Part shown: positions 17,225-26,728 of the stretch, piece by piece
How the letters are laid out: each line of letters starts with the position of its first letter
How positions within the stretch are numbered: position 1 is the stretch's first letter
Origin: Nitrolancea sp040255925
Lineage (GTDB): Bacteria > Chloroflexota > Chloroflexia > Thermomicrobiales > Thermomicrobiaceae
DNA: 60,779 bases
Assembly: GCA_040255925.1 (NCBI GenBank)
Contig: JBDZVX010000003.1
Span: forward strand, 1-60,779
Direction of reading: 5' to 3'
Program-made: the position numbers and the translations under genes
Notes under the pieces: model-generated
Databases searched by the model: none
Seen by the model: the letters and a program-made list of their open reading frames with translations, nothing else
What the model was told of the DNA's origin: nothing

Positions 17225-17450
17225 TGAGGGGCGGTCGAATGGTCTGTGCGTCTAATCCCTAGCCGGGTTTAGCTGGCTTCGGCTTGTCAGCGCGATCGGT
17301 GTAATGCCGCGTGGTGGCTGCTTATCAAAGCACCCCGCACGCCGCGACTCAGGATAGCCAGGCACCCCATTATGGAACTGTGGACTCGTTGAGCCGGAGC
17401 CGTGGCTGAGCCGGACCGATGGCTGCGTTCAGTCCAGCTCGTGGCCGCCG

Positions 17451-17648
17451 CTAACGCTCCTGCTGGTTACCCTTCGGCTTGACGAATGCGCGAACCGTGA
17501 GGATCGTAAACAGGACACCCGGAATCATCCACATAACGATGTAATAGGTGGGCGAGCCTGGGTCGTGCCTACGCATCGCGAAGGACTCGGCGATTCCCAC
17601 CCCGAAGAAGACAATAGTGAGAAGTAATAAGTGCCAGCGCAGCGACAT
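17451..17648 (-). CDS. Small membrane protein with two transmembrane segments
   Basis: About 65 residues with two hydrophobic segments, WHLLLLTIVFFGVGI and YYIVMWMIPGVLFTILT, joined by a short polar loop and ending in a basic tail (KPKGNQQER). Two consecutive ATG codons (17651 and 17648) follow GGAGGA; the second has workable spacing. An upstream in-frame start exists but has no ribosome site. No family is recognised. Confidence 0.6.
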   Translation of the reverse strand: MSLRWHLLLLTIVFFGVGIAESFAMRRHDPGSPTYYIVMWMIPGVLFTILTVRAFVKPKGNQQER

Positions 17649-17827
17649 CATTCCTCCATGCTCGGCGCCTTGATCGGCATAATCCGTGCCGTAGGGTCGC
17701 AATGGTTCATCAGCCGCTAGTCCGCTGCCCGAGCGGCATTCCAGCCTCTTCCCAGCCAGCCGACGTTGCCTGGTTATACCACAGATCCGGTGTCCGGGCC
17801 CGAGAGCCGGACCCCTCCGCGCCTATC

Positions 17828-18001
17828 CTATGGACTCGATTTACTGGCTGGCTCGGGGGCTGTCTTCCGGTGTGACGAGCGATTGCGAGCGGCCAACACG
17901 ACCGGCACGCCGTGAAGGCCGAGCTTGATCGCGGTCTCCCGGCCGATGCCCGACGAGGTTCCAGTGGTCACGGTGATCTGATCGCGCAATGGTCGAGGCA
18001 T
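17828..18001 (-). pseudogene. Truncated short-chain dehydrogenase (SDR) remnant
   Basis: A 57-codon frame with an excellent GGGAGGAG site. It encodes the first strand-turn-helix of an SDR Rossmann fold: the TGxxxGIG cofactor motif appears as TGTSSGIG and is followed by HGVPVVLAARN. The sequence then departs from the family (RSSHRKTAPEPAS) and stops. Real SDRs need about 250 residues including a YxxxK active site, which is not found downstream. It is most likely a deletion remnant, unless the peptide has been kept for another reason. Confidence 0.65.
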
Positions 18002-18197
18002 GATCTCCTCCCGTCGGTCAGTGAGTGTGAAGGCGGGACCGTACCGGACGTCGTGATGCCGAACGGCACAGGGATGCCGCAGGACCCATGCTTGCTTCCA
18101 TTGGGCTTACCATGAGGGTGGAGGAGAAAAACCGGATGGATCGCTAGAGCCGTGAACCTGGGTTCATCAATTGTGGGCTAGGTCGCGTTCGTGCGTG

Positions 18198-18449
18198 CTA
18201 TTGAGGCAGGTCCGGCGAGGTGATCCCTTCCTGCTGTTCGCATCTGGGGCACTGCCCGGTTTCACTGTCCAGCTCTCCGTCACAGTCGCGGCAGTGGGTG
18301 CGATAGAACTGTTCTTCGAATTGCTGATCCTTGATCTCTTGCTTGCGCAGATAGTCGCGAACCGCCAGAATCCCGACGGTCCAGCCGAGGACGATAAGTC
18401 CCATGGCGATGATGAGCAACGGAACGTTCGCATCGTGTGACCCTGGCAT
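18198..18449 (-). CDS. Small membrane protein with C-terminal zinc ribbon
   Basis: 83 residues: one transmembrane segment (PLLIIAMGLIVLGWTVGILAV), a charged linker, then a CRDC and CPRC pair 13 residues apart that forms a probable zinc ribbon facing the cytoplasm. The ATG has an AAAGGAG site. I recognise no named family; such membrane-anchored zinc ribbons are common small proteins of unknown role. It is followed downstream by the SDR remnant on the same strand. Confidence 0.7.
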   Translation of the reverse strand: MPGSHDANVPLLIIAMGLIVLGWTVGILAVRDYLRKQEIKDQQFEEQFYRTHCRDCDGELDSETGQCPRCEQQEGITSPDLPQ

Positions 18450-18810
18450 CGTCTTACTCCTTTGAACCCGCGCCGCTGGCTAATGATACGAGTATCCGGA
18501 GCTATCGTCATCCTGGCGGCCGATCATGGTCCTGTTGGCCGGTTGGACTGGTGTGACCCGGACCGTGTGATCGTCGATGGCGCCGGTCGAATCGAGCTTA
18601 GCACGACGGACTGTCCATAAGGCATACGTCCGTACTCCGCCGAATGGCCTATGTGCCAGTACGGCACATGGCCGATGCACATGGTTATGGTAGCCCCTAA
18701 GATACAAGTACCCAATCAATCCCTTCCCCTGACGCCCGGCTTCGCTGTCCCCGCGACGCCGGGCATCTGTTTAAGCCGCGATCAGCCTCAACGAGCCGGA
18801 GTGCCGGTCC
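18450..18810. other. Intergenic interval with a dyad element
   Basis: About 360 bases without a convincing gene. An imperfect inverted repeat (GGCCTATGTGCC and GGCACATGGCC, 18646-18673, 5-base spacer) could be a regulator-binding site. A GCCCGGC/GCCGGGC stem near 18732-18770 lies just past the end of the PPC-domain gene and may act as a terminator, though no T-run follows. Confidence 0.35.
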
Positions 18811-19275
18811 TTACTGCGCCGCACCGATCTCCGTGGTGATCAGCGATAGTCCGACATCCGGGTTGTAGGCGCGATGGAGATGCGTTGGGGATTCCACGAC
18901 GAACACTTCCAGCGTCGGCCGGACGTGGGCTTCGAGGATGTGGCCGCCGAGCGTCGTGCCATCGGGTCGGCCGACGACGACATGGGCGTGAATCCTCGGC
19001 TCCCCCTCATCGAGCGTGATATTCCCGACGAGCGCGAGGACTTCGACCTGCTCGTCGATCGGTATCGGCTTGAACTCCTTCCGGTCGATCTGAAAGTAGC
19101 CGAGGCGGGCATCGCGAAATGAGCCGATCGCGGTGAAATGACTTGCCGCGAGGTTGTGCTCCTTTGCGAAGCTGGTCAGCCCGGCGATGAACGCATCGCC
19201 GATGTCGAAGATGATGGCGTAGGTTCTCCCGCCGGGGTTTAGCAGTGTTGATTTCAATGGGTCCTCCTTTTCCAT
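18811..19275 (-). CDS. PPC (DUF296) domain protein
   Basis: A 154-residue single-domain protein of the PPC/PD1-like family, named after the plant AT-hook proteins; bacterial members are trimeric and often bind a metal through conserved histidines. The pattern is visible as ASHFTAIGSF in the first half and IHAHVVVGRPDG followed by GGHILEAHVRPTLEVFV in the second. No AT-hook is present, so DNA binding is not implied. It lies upstream of nothing obvious and downstream (same strand) of the enolase-superfamily gene. Confidence 0.88.
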   Translation of the reverse strand: MEKEDPLKSTLLNPGGRTYAIIFDIGDAFIAGLTSFAKEHNLAASHFTAIGSFRDARLGYFQIDRKEFKPIPIDEQVEVLALVGNITLDEGEPRIHAHVVVGRPDGTTLGGHILEAHVRPTLEVFVVESPTHLHRAYNPDVGLSLITTEIGAAQ

Positions 19276-19397
19276 AACTCCCAGCTCCCGGAATTCCGAA
19301 TCATCCCGGCTGGATAAGCCAGCACGGCCAACCGGAAACGCATGCTGTTTCCGGCATTGGCAACTCCTCTGCTTATGGATGGATGGCCGGTTGGGCG

Positions 19398-20498
19398 CTA
19401 CACGGCGTAGCGAGCGGCGTCAGATCGTTTGAATTCGAGCCCGAGCCCGGGTCGCGAAAGATCGGGGTACAGCGCGCCGTTGAACGGAGTGAGCGTGCCG
19501 TCGAACAACATATGTTCAATCCGCACGTGGTCGTGGAAGTACTCCAGGTTCAATGCTTGGGGAAGTGCGCAGCAGGGGTGGGCATGGATCGAGGGCGCGG
19601 TGTGGGCTGAGAGGGGCAGCATGCGGGACTCACATAAGGCGTTGACGCGGTTGAAGCCGGTAATTCCCGCGCAGCGGGTCGCGTCCGCCTGTTGCACGTC
19701 GACCGCGCCGGCATCCATCATCCGGCGGAAGTACCAAAGGTCGTAGCCATATTCACCGGCGGCGATTTTCGTGCCAGCATGCGCGCTATCCCGGATTAGA
19801 CGCAGTCCTTCCAGATCGTCGGAGGAGACCGGCTCTTCGAACCAGGTGACGTCAAATTCGGTGAATGCCTCGGCCATCGCCAACGCCTGGGTACGACTGT
19901 AAGCGCCATTGGCATCGACGAAGAGCGCCGCCTCCGGTCCAATCGCCTCCCGCGCGGCGGCGACCCGGTCCGGGTCCGCGTCCGGGTCCCGGCCGATCTT
20001 CATCTTGACCTGAGTGATCCCTTCGGCCACCCAACCACTTAACTGTTCCTGGAGTTGCGCGATCGTGTAGGAGGTAAACCCACCGCTGCCATAGACCGGA
20101 ATCGCGTCCCGGTCCGCCCCCAGGAGTGTGACCAGCGGGAGATCGAGCAATCGTGCCTTGAGATCCCAGAGCGCGGTGTCGACCCCGGCGATCGCCATCG
20201 AGCTGATGCCGGGACGGCCAAGGTTGCGGATCGAACGGACCATGGCATCCCAGAGCTGGGGAATCGCCATCGCGTTCTGGCCCAGGACGATACCGGCGAG
20301 GCGGTCCTTGATCAGCCGCGCGGTCGCGGTGTCGGCATAGGTGAAACCGAGACCGCGCTTGCCGCCGGCGGTGATCTCAACCAGCACCATGGTCGTTGTA
20401 TCCCATGCCAGCGTACCGTCCGACTCGGGAAAATCGGTCGGGATCGTGTAGGCCGAAACGTCGACCTGCTCGATGGACACCTCCACATGACTGGTCAT
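19398..20498 (-). CDS. Mandelate racemase/muconate lactonizing enzyme family protein
   Basis: Enolase-superfamily enzyme, 366 residues, with an alpha+beta capping domain and a TIM barrel. KMKIG carries the KxK catalytic lysine pair; metal ligands are in FVDANGAY (Asp), WFEEP (Glu) and AAGEYGY (Glu); LSAHTAPSIHAH gives a candidate catalytic histidine. This Lys/His arrangement fits the mandelate racemase subgroup, which abstracts an alpha proton from a carboxylate such as a sugar acid. The ATG follows AGGGG. No transporter or sugar-acid gene neighbours it, so the substrate is unknown. Confidence 0.9.
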   Translation of the reverse strand: MTSHVEVSIEQVDVSAYTIPTDFPESDGTLAWDTTTMVLVEITAGGKRGLGFTYADTATARLIKDRLAGIVLGQNAMAIPQLWDAMVRSIRNLGRPGISSMAIAGVDTALWDLKARLLDLPLVTLLGADRDAIPVYGSGGFTSYTIAQLQEQLSGWVAEGITQVKMKIGRDPDADPDRVAAAREAIGPEAALFVDANGAYSRTQALAMAEAFTEFDVTWFEEPVSSDDLEGLRLIRDSAHAGTKIAAGEYGYDLWYFRRMMDAGAVDVQQADATRCAGITGFNRVNALCESRMLPLSAHTAPSIHAHPCCALPQALNLEYFHDHVRIEHMLFDGTLTPFNGALYPDLSRPGLGLEFKRSDAARYAV

Positions 20499-20667
20499 AG
20501 TCGCCCCTAACCGTCAAAGAGCCGGTCATACCTCTGCCGGGCTCCGGCTGCAAACGGCATGCCCTGGCGCGGTCGATACCGGACTTGCACCACGAACGAC
20601 GTGGATTTGAGCCCGGCGCAAACCTGGCCGAATTCGATATCCACGCCGTTTACCTGTCCGAAACGAC

Positions 20668-20696
20668 TTGTCTAAAGCCGGAAACACCGTTACACT
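20668..20696 (+). promoter_or_regulatory. Probable promoter of the giant repeat protein
   Basis: TTGTCT (20668-20673) and TACACT (20691-20696) are separated by 17 bases, about 100 bases before the start codon. The remaining interval back to 20499 contains no gene. Confidence 0.45.
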
Positions 20697-20797
20697 CAAG
20701 TGGGGACAGATCCCGGCAACATCCACACTGCGGCAACGTTTCGTTAAGGTCTGCCTGCGGAGCTTGCGTCCCTGGTATGGGGAAGGGTTCGTGCTGA

Positions 20798-23700
20798 ATG
20801 AATCGCCGCGTTGCCGCAACGGTGGCGCTCGTGCTCGTTGCCTTGCTGGTCAGTCTGACGCCAGGAGCAGGACCCTGGGGAAGTATCCAATCCGCGAGCG
20901 CGGCGTCTGGAATCGAAGGTTTTTCTCGAGGTAGGTGTATTAACTTTCCGCCGGTCGGAGTGATACTTCCGTTCGCCTGCCCGCCGGTGACGAACGATGA
21001 CCGCTATGAAACACCAGTTGACACGGTCCTCAACGTTCCCGCGCCGGGTGTGTTGACCAATGACACGCCCAACAGCGGCCGGATCATCAGCGTCGGTCCA
21101 TCAACGGGCGGCGAGACAGTCATCCGGTTAACCGGTTCCACCGCGCATGGTGGCCAGGTACGGCTTCGTGTCGATGGGAGCTTCGCCTACACCCCGCCAT
21201 CGGGGTTTGCCGGGTTTGATACGTTCGTCTACAAGGTTGTCAGCGGGGGCGGCAGCGCGACCGCGACGGTGACAATCTCGGTCGGCGCGGCGACGATATC
21301 CAGTGATGACAGCTATTCCACACTGAGGAACACGGCACTGAATGTCCCCGCTCCCGGTGTCCTGAATAATGACACGGGCCTCCCGGCCCCTACCGCAACG
21401 CCAATCACCAATGGATCAACCACCCAGAGCGGGACGGTCACCCTGAATGGTGACGGAAGCTTCGCCTATACCCCGCCAATGGATTTCACCGGGGATGACA
21501 GCTTCACGTACACCGCCACGAACGCGTTCGGGAGCGATACCGCCACGGTCACCATCTCGGTTCAGGCTCCGGCGGTAGCTTCTGATGATAACTACAACGT
21601 TCTGAAGAACACGGTGCTGAATGTCCCCGCATCCGGTGTCCTGAGCAACGACACCGGTTTCCCTGTCCCGGCGGCAATGCCGATCTCCGGTGACTCGACC
21701 GCCCAAGGAGGCACGGTCACCCTCAATGCCGACGGTAGCTTTGCCTATACGCCACCCGCTGATTTCACCGGAGAAGACAGCTTCACCTATACGGCGACCA
21801 ATGTGCTTGCAAGCGATACCGCCACGGTCACCATCGCGGTCCAGGCTCCCGCCGCAGCGAACGATGATAGCTACACCACGCCAAAAGGCTCGGTGCTGAA
21901 TGTCCCTGCGTCCGGTGTCCTAGCCAACGACACCGGCTTCCCGATCCCGGCGGCGACACCGATCGCGAGCGGGGCGACGACTCAAGGTGGAACCGTCACC
22001 CTCAATGCCGATGGCAGCTTCGCCTATACCCCGAAGGCGGATTTCACGGGGGATGACAGCTTTACCTATACGGCGTCGAATACGATTGGGAGCGATACTG
22101 CAACGGTCACTATCTCAGTTCAGGCTCCGGCGGTGGCTTCCGATGATAACTACAACGTTATAAAGAACTCGGTGCTGAACATTTCCGCGCCCGGTGTCCT
22201 GAGCAACGACACCGGTTTCCCTGCCCCAGCGGCGACGCCGATCGCGGGTGACTCAACCGCCCAAGGAGGCACGGTCACCCTCAACGCCGATGGGAGTTTC
22301 GAATACACTCCACCAACCGGCTTCACTGGCTCCGACAGTTTCACATACACCGCGACCAATGCGCTCGGGAGCGATACGGCCACGGTCACCATCACGGTAC
22401 AAGCTCCGGCGGCGGCGAGCGATGACAGCTACACGGTCCTGAAGGACACGGTGTTGACTATTGCCGCACCGGGTGTTCTCAGCAACGACGCCGGCTTCCC
22501 GATCCCGGTGGCGACGCCAATTACTGATGGTTCGACCGCTCAGGGCGGCACGGTGACACTTAACGCCGATGGCGGTTTCAGTTACACACCAGCGGCGGGT
22601 TTCACCGGGGATGACAGTTTTACGTATACGGTGGCGAATGCGCTGGGCAGCGATAGCGCTACGGTCACGATCTCGGTTCAGACACCGCCAGTAGCGATGG
22701 ACAATAGCTACACCACCTTGAGGAACACACCACTGGGCATTCCCGCACCGGGTGTACTCGCCAACGACAGCGGCTTCCCGGCTCTTGTTGCCACCCCAAT
22801 TAGCAGTGGATCAACAGCGCAAGGGGGGACGATCACGCTCAGCGCCGATGGGAGCTTCGCCTACACTCCACCAACCGGCTTCACCGGGGATGACAGCTTT
22901 ACGTATACGGCGTCGAACGCGGTCGGAAACGATAATGCCACGGTCACAATCTCGGTTCAGGCTCCGGCGGTGGCGAACGATGACAGCTACACCACCCAAA
23001 TGGACACGGTGCAGAATATCTCGGCGCCCGGTGTCCTGAGCAACGATACCGGCTTCCCGGCACCCACGGCCGTGCCAATCGCCAACGCTGCGACTACGCA
23101 GGGAGGCACGGTTACCCTCAATGCCGATGGCAGCTTCGATTACAGCCCGCCGGCTGATTTTATCGGAGAGGACAGCTTCACCTATACCGCGTCGAACGCG
23201 GCCGGGAACGATACCGCGGTGGTGACCATCAGCGTTCAGACGCCGCCGGTGGCTATCGACGATAGCTACGACGTTCTGAAAAACACGACGCTGAACGTTT
23301 CCGCGCCCGGTGTCTTGAGCAACGACACCGGTTTCCCCGTCCCAACAGCGACGCCGATCGCGAATGGATCGACGACGCAGGGGGGCACGGTTACCCTCAA
23401 CGCGAATGGCAGCTTCAGCTTCACGCCAAAGACGGATTTCACTGGGACAGATTCGTTCACCTATACCGCGACCAACGTGGTCGGCAGCGATACCGCGACG
23501 GTTACCATCTCGGTCGAGGCGCCGGCGGTCGCGAATGATGACACTTATGATGCGGTTCAAGACACGACGCTGAACATCGCCGCGCCTGGCCTGCTGGCGA
23601 ACGACACCGGCTTCCCGGCGCCAACCGTCACCCCGATCGCGAATGGATCGACGGCGCAGGGTGGTACTGTGACGCTGAATGCCGATGGGAGTTTCGGCTA

Positions 23701-26608
23701 CACTCCACCAACCGGCTTCACCGGGGAGGACAGCTTCACCTATACCGCCACGAATGCGCTGGGCAACGATACGGGGACGGTCACCATCACGGTGCGAGCT
23801 CCGGCGGTGGCGAACGATGACAGCTACATCACCTTGAAGGACACGCCGCTGGGCATTTCCGCACCGGGTGTGCTCGCCAACGACACCGGCTATCCAGCCC
23901 CAACAGCGACGCCAATCGCGAGCGGTGCTACCACTCAAGGGGGGACGATCACGCTCAGCGCCGATGGGAGCTTCGCCTACACCCCACCAACCGGCTTCAC
24001 CGGGGATGACAGCTTTACGTATACGGCTTCGAACGCGGCCGGGAGCGATAATGCCACGGTCACCATCACGGTGCGAGCTCCGGCGGTGGCGAACGATGAC
24101 AGCTACACCACCCCGAAGGACACGCCGCTGGGCATTTCCGCACCGGGTGTGCTCGCCAACGACACTGGCTATCCAGCCCCAACAGCGACGCCAATCAGCA
24201 ATAGTTCAACCGCTGAGGGCGGGACGGTGACACTCAATGCTAATGGCGGCTTCAGCTATACGCCCAAGTCGGGCTTCACCGGGGATGATAGCTTCACCTA
24301 TACGGCGACCAACGCGGCCGGGAGTGACACCGCGACGGTGACCATCAGCATAGAGTCGCCACCGGCCGCCCAGAACGATACGTATCCGCAGACGGTGATC
24401 GGCAACGTGTCCATCGACACAGCGCTGATCCCCTTCAGTGTGACGTCGAATGACACGTTCACGAGTCCGGTGACTATCACCGCCTTCGACGCCACCAGCG
24501 CTCACGGCGGTACTGTGGGGGTGACGACGTCCGGCTCCGGTATCGGCCAGTTCACCTACAATCCGCCGGCTGGATACGAAGGTCCTGATAGCTTTACCTA
24601 CACGATCACCAACGCATCCGGTTCGAGCACCGGAACGGTGAATCTCACCGTGAGTGGTATGATCTGGTTCATAAACAACGGTGCCTCGTCACCCGGCGAT
24701 GGACGGCTCTCTTCCCCCTTCAACACGCTGGCCCTCTTCAATTCCGTCAATAACGGTACCGGCAACAATCCCGCGTCGGGTGATCACATCTTTCTCTACG
24801 AGAGCGCGACCAGCTACACCGGCCCGGTAACCTTGCTCAATAACCAGCGAATCATTGGACAGGATGCGAAGGCTAACCTGTCCACCATCACTGGCCTGAC
24901 CCCGCCGAGCGGTAGCGCTGGGTTCCCAGCAATGAACGCGACGAATGGGACCACGGTCAACATCACGAGCACGCTCAACGGAATTAACCTGGCTGAGAGG
25001 AATCTGATCCAGGGGTTGACGATCGGGAATGCCACCGGGATCGGCATCAACGGCTCGAACTTTGGCACTGCCACGATCAAGGACACCAGTATCAATAACG
25101 GCACCGGTTCCGCGCTCAGTCTCGTAACCGGCACCCTGGACGCCACGTTGACCAGCGTTTCCGCTAAAAACGCAGCGAACGGGATACTTCTCAGCGATAC
25201 CAGTGGTAGCTTCGCGGTGATTGGTGATGGATTGACCGCTGGGTCGGGCGGGACGATTCAGAGCATCACCAATCGCGGCGCGAGCTTTACCAATGCCAGT
25301 AATATCTCCCTTAGGTTCATGAACTTCACCAACGCCGGCACCACCAATGGGACAGGCTGCACGAGTCTCGACGCCGGCGTGGATGCGAACACGAATCTCT
25401 CATGCAACGCGGCGATTCACCTGGTGGACGTGACGAACGTAACCCTGGATCACATGGTGATCGATGGCAGCGAGCAGGCAGGGATCAACGGCAACAACGT
25501 CTCCGGCTTCACCTTGAGTAACAGCGAGGTGAAGAACGCCGGAACCAAGACCCAAACATCTCCCGGCATTGTTCCGGAGAGCGGGCTCCAGTTCGTCAAC
25601 CTGCTGGGCAACGCGTCGATCACCGGCTCCAATATCCACGACAACGCGGTGAATAATCTCGCGGTTCACAACAACAGCGGGACCCTCACCTCGCTGGCGA
25701 TCTCGAACACTATCTTCAGTATGACGGGAAACGGTACCCAGACCAACAACGCGGGCGCGGCGGGAATTGATTTTTCCGCCCAGAGCACGGCGGTGATGAC
25801 GATGAGTTTGAAGAACAGCACGGTCACGAAGAGCGCGCGGGATGGCTTAAATTCCTCAGCGATTGGTAGCGCCAAGACGAATACCGTGATCGAAGCCAAC
25901 GCCTTCACGAATAACGGTCAGAGGGCGATATCGATTACCGGTCAGGACTCGGCAGCCGCCACCTTTACGGTCAAAGACAATACGCCAATCACCGGTCAAG
26001 TAGGGTCGGCGATCAACATTGAGCTTCTGACCAACTCGAACCCATCCGTCGCTCAGAATGCGACCCTCACCGGAACGATCACCGGCAACACCATTGGAAC
26101 CCCCGGTGTGCCTAAATCCGGCTCAAGCGGCGCGGAGGGCATCGATATTAATTCACGCACCACTCTGGACCAAACGGGTACCGTGACTGTCGCGATCACG
26201 GACAACTCGATCAATGGCATCGAAAATATCGGGATCTTCGTGTCCAACGGGGATGGTCATTCAACGATGAACGTGACCGCCACCGGTAACTCGATCGACA
26301 TGCAGAGCCCCATCGATTCCTACTCGAGCCTGTACGCCATGTCAAGCAAGGGATCTCCTAGCACGTCTGGTCTGTGTCTGGACTTTAGGGCAAATTCGAC
26401 GACGAACACCGCTGGCGTCTTTGGGCTCCGAGTGGGTCAGCGAACCACAGGCTACTTGCGCCTGCCTGGATACACCGGCAGCGGGACTGACGACACCGCG
26501 GTTCAGAACTTCCTCATCGGACAGAATTCGCTTCAGGGGAGTGATGTGTTCGCGAGCCACGAAAGCGCGGCTGGGTTCAGTGGCGGGGGCGCTTGCACGA
26601 TGCCATAG
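20798..26608 (+). CDS. Giant secreted protein: 13 Ig-like repeats plus beta-helix
   Basis: 1936 residues. The N terminus is a signal peptide (MNRRVAATVALVLVALLVSL, then a small-residue cleavage region ending SASAASG). Thirteen tandem domains of about 93 residues fill residues 64-1287. Each starts with a DDSY-like motif, contains PGVLxNDTGFP and GGTVTLNADGSFxYTP, and ends FTYTATNxxGSDTATVTI, the Big_9/cadherin-like Ig fold common in adhesins. Domains 1 and 13 are the most divergent. From residue 1288 (MIWFINNGASSPGDGR) to the end are irregular Asn/Gly/Thr-rich rungs of a right-handed parallel beta-helix. No sortase, autotransporter or other C-terminal anchor is seen. It probably extends from the cell surface and binds a polymer or another cell. 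Three tail-collar genes follow on the same strand. Confidence 0.93.
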   Translation: MNRRVAATVALVLVALLVSLTPGAGPWGSIQSASAASGIEGFSRGRCINFPPVGVILPFACPPVTNDDRYETPVDTVLNVPAPGVLTNDTPNSGRIISVGPSTGGETVIRLTGSTAHGGQVRLRVDGSFAYTPPSGFAGFDTFVYKVVSGGGSATATVTISVGAATISSDDSYSTLRNTALNVPAPGVLNNDTGLPAPTATPITNGSTTQSGTVTLNGDGSFAYTPPMDFTGDDSFTYTATNAFGSDTATVTISVQAPAVASDDNYNVLKNTVLNVPASGVLSNDTGFPVPAAMPISGDSTAQGGTVTLNADGSFAYTPPADFTGEDSFTYTATNVLASDTATVTIAVQAPAAANDDSYTTPKGSVLNVPASGVLANDTGFPIPAATPIASGATTQGGTVTLNADGSFAYTPKADFTGDDSFTYTASNTIGSDTATVTISVQAPAVASDDNYNVIKNSVLNISAPGVLSNDTGFPAPAATPIAGDSTAQGGTVTLNADGSFEYTPPTGFTGSDSFTYTATNALGSDTATVTITVQAPAAASDDSYTVLKDTVLTIAAPGVLSNDAGFPIPVATPITDGSTAQGGTVTLNADGGFSYTPAAGFTGDDSFTYTVANALGSDSATVTISVQTPPVAMDNSYTTLRNTPLGIPAPGVLANDSGFPALVATPISSGSTAQGGTITLSADGSFAYTPPTGFTGDDSFTYTASNAVGNDNATVTISVQAPAVANDDSYTTQMDTVQNISAPGVLSNDTGFPAPTAVPIANAATTQGGTVTLNADGSFDYSPPADFIGEDSFTYTASNAAGNDTAVVTISVQTPPVAIDDSYDVLKNTTLNVSAPGVLSNDTGFPVPTATPIANGSTTQGGTVTLNANGSFSFTPKTDFTGTDSFTYTATNVVGSDTATVTISVEAPAVANDDTYDAVQDTTLNIAAPGLLANDTGFPAPTVTPIANGSTAQGGTVTLNADGSFGYTPPTGFTGEDSFTYTATNALGNDTGTVTITVRAPAVANDDSYITLKDTPLGISAPGVLANDTGYPAPTATPIASGATTQGGTITLSADGSFAYTPPTGFTGDDSFTYTASNAAGSDNATVTITVRAPAVANDDSYTTPKDTPLGISAPGVLANDTGYPAPTATPISNSSTAEGGTVTLNANGGFSYTPKSGFTGDDSFTYTATNAAGSDTATVTISIESPPAAQNDTYPQTVIGNVSIDTALIPFSVTSNDTFTSPVTITAFDATSAHGGTVGVTTSGSGIGQFTYNPPAGYEGPDSFTYTITNASGSSTGTVNLTVSGMIWFINNGASSPGDGRLSSPFNTLALFNSVNNGTGNNPASGDHIFLYESATSYTGPVTLLNNQRIIGQDAKANLSTITGLTPPSGSAGFPAMNATNGTTVNITSTLNGINLAERNLIQGLTIGNATGIGINGSNFGTATIKDTSINNGTGSALSLVTGTLDATLTSVSAKNAANGILLSDTSGSFAVIGDGLTAGSGGTIQSITNRGASFTNASNISLRFMNFTNAGTTNGTGCTSLDAGVDANTNLSCNAAIHLVDVTNVTLDHMVIDGSEQAGINGNNVSGFTLSNSEVKNAGTKTQTSPGIVPESGLQFVNLLGNASITGSNIHDNAVNNLAVHNNSGTLTSLAISNTIFSMTGNGTQTNNAGAAGIDFSAQSTAVMTMSLKNSTVTKSARDGLNSSAIGSAKTNTVIEANAFTNNGQRAISITGQDSAAATFTVKDNTPITGQVGSAINIELLTNSNPSVAQNATLTGTITGNTIGTPGVPKSGSSGAEGIDINSRTTLDQTGTVTVAITDNSINGIENIGIFVSNGDGHSTMNVTATGNSIDMQSPIDSYSSLYAMSSKGSPSTSGLCLDFRANSTTNTAGVFGLRVGQRTTGYLRLPGYTGSGTDDTAVQNFLIGQNSLQGSDVFASHESAAGFSGGGACTMP
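20990..24658 (+). repeat. Thirteen tandem ~279-bp coding repeats
   Basis: In-frame repeats inside the giant gene. Units 2 to 12 keep a strict 279-base period. Units 11 and 12 (from about 23812 and 24091) share almost identical DNA over their first ~110 bases, which indicates recent duplication or gene conversion. Confidence 0.85.
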
Positions 26609-26728
26609 CTGTTAAAGCAGACGATCGACGGTGAGTGACCGCCCGTGATCTCGAGTGGCAGTGAGCATCACGTTATCTCGGTCGAATCCCGGAATTGTGC
26701 CGGTGATCGCTAACAGAAGGGAGGCCTT

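Larger units (their letters stand above)
16887..17450. other. Intergenic region carrying palindromic repeats
   Basis: About 560 bases without a gene. It holds one copy of a 54-base palindromic repeat (17083-17136) and one copy of a second short repeat (17199-17224), both of which recur near 49.5-49.8 kb. Confidence 0.6.

Noticed and set aside
20990..24658. Regular 279-base repeats considered as a CRISPR-like or satellite array
   Set aside because: The repeats are in frame, vary between units and encode Ig-like domains; there are no short identical repeats with unique spacers.
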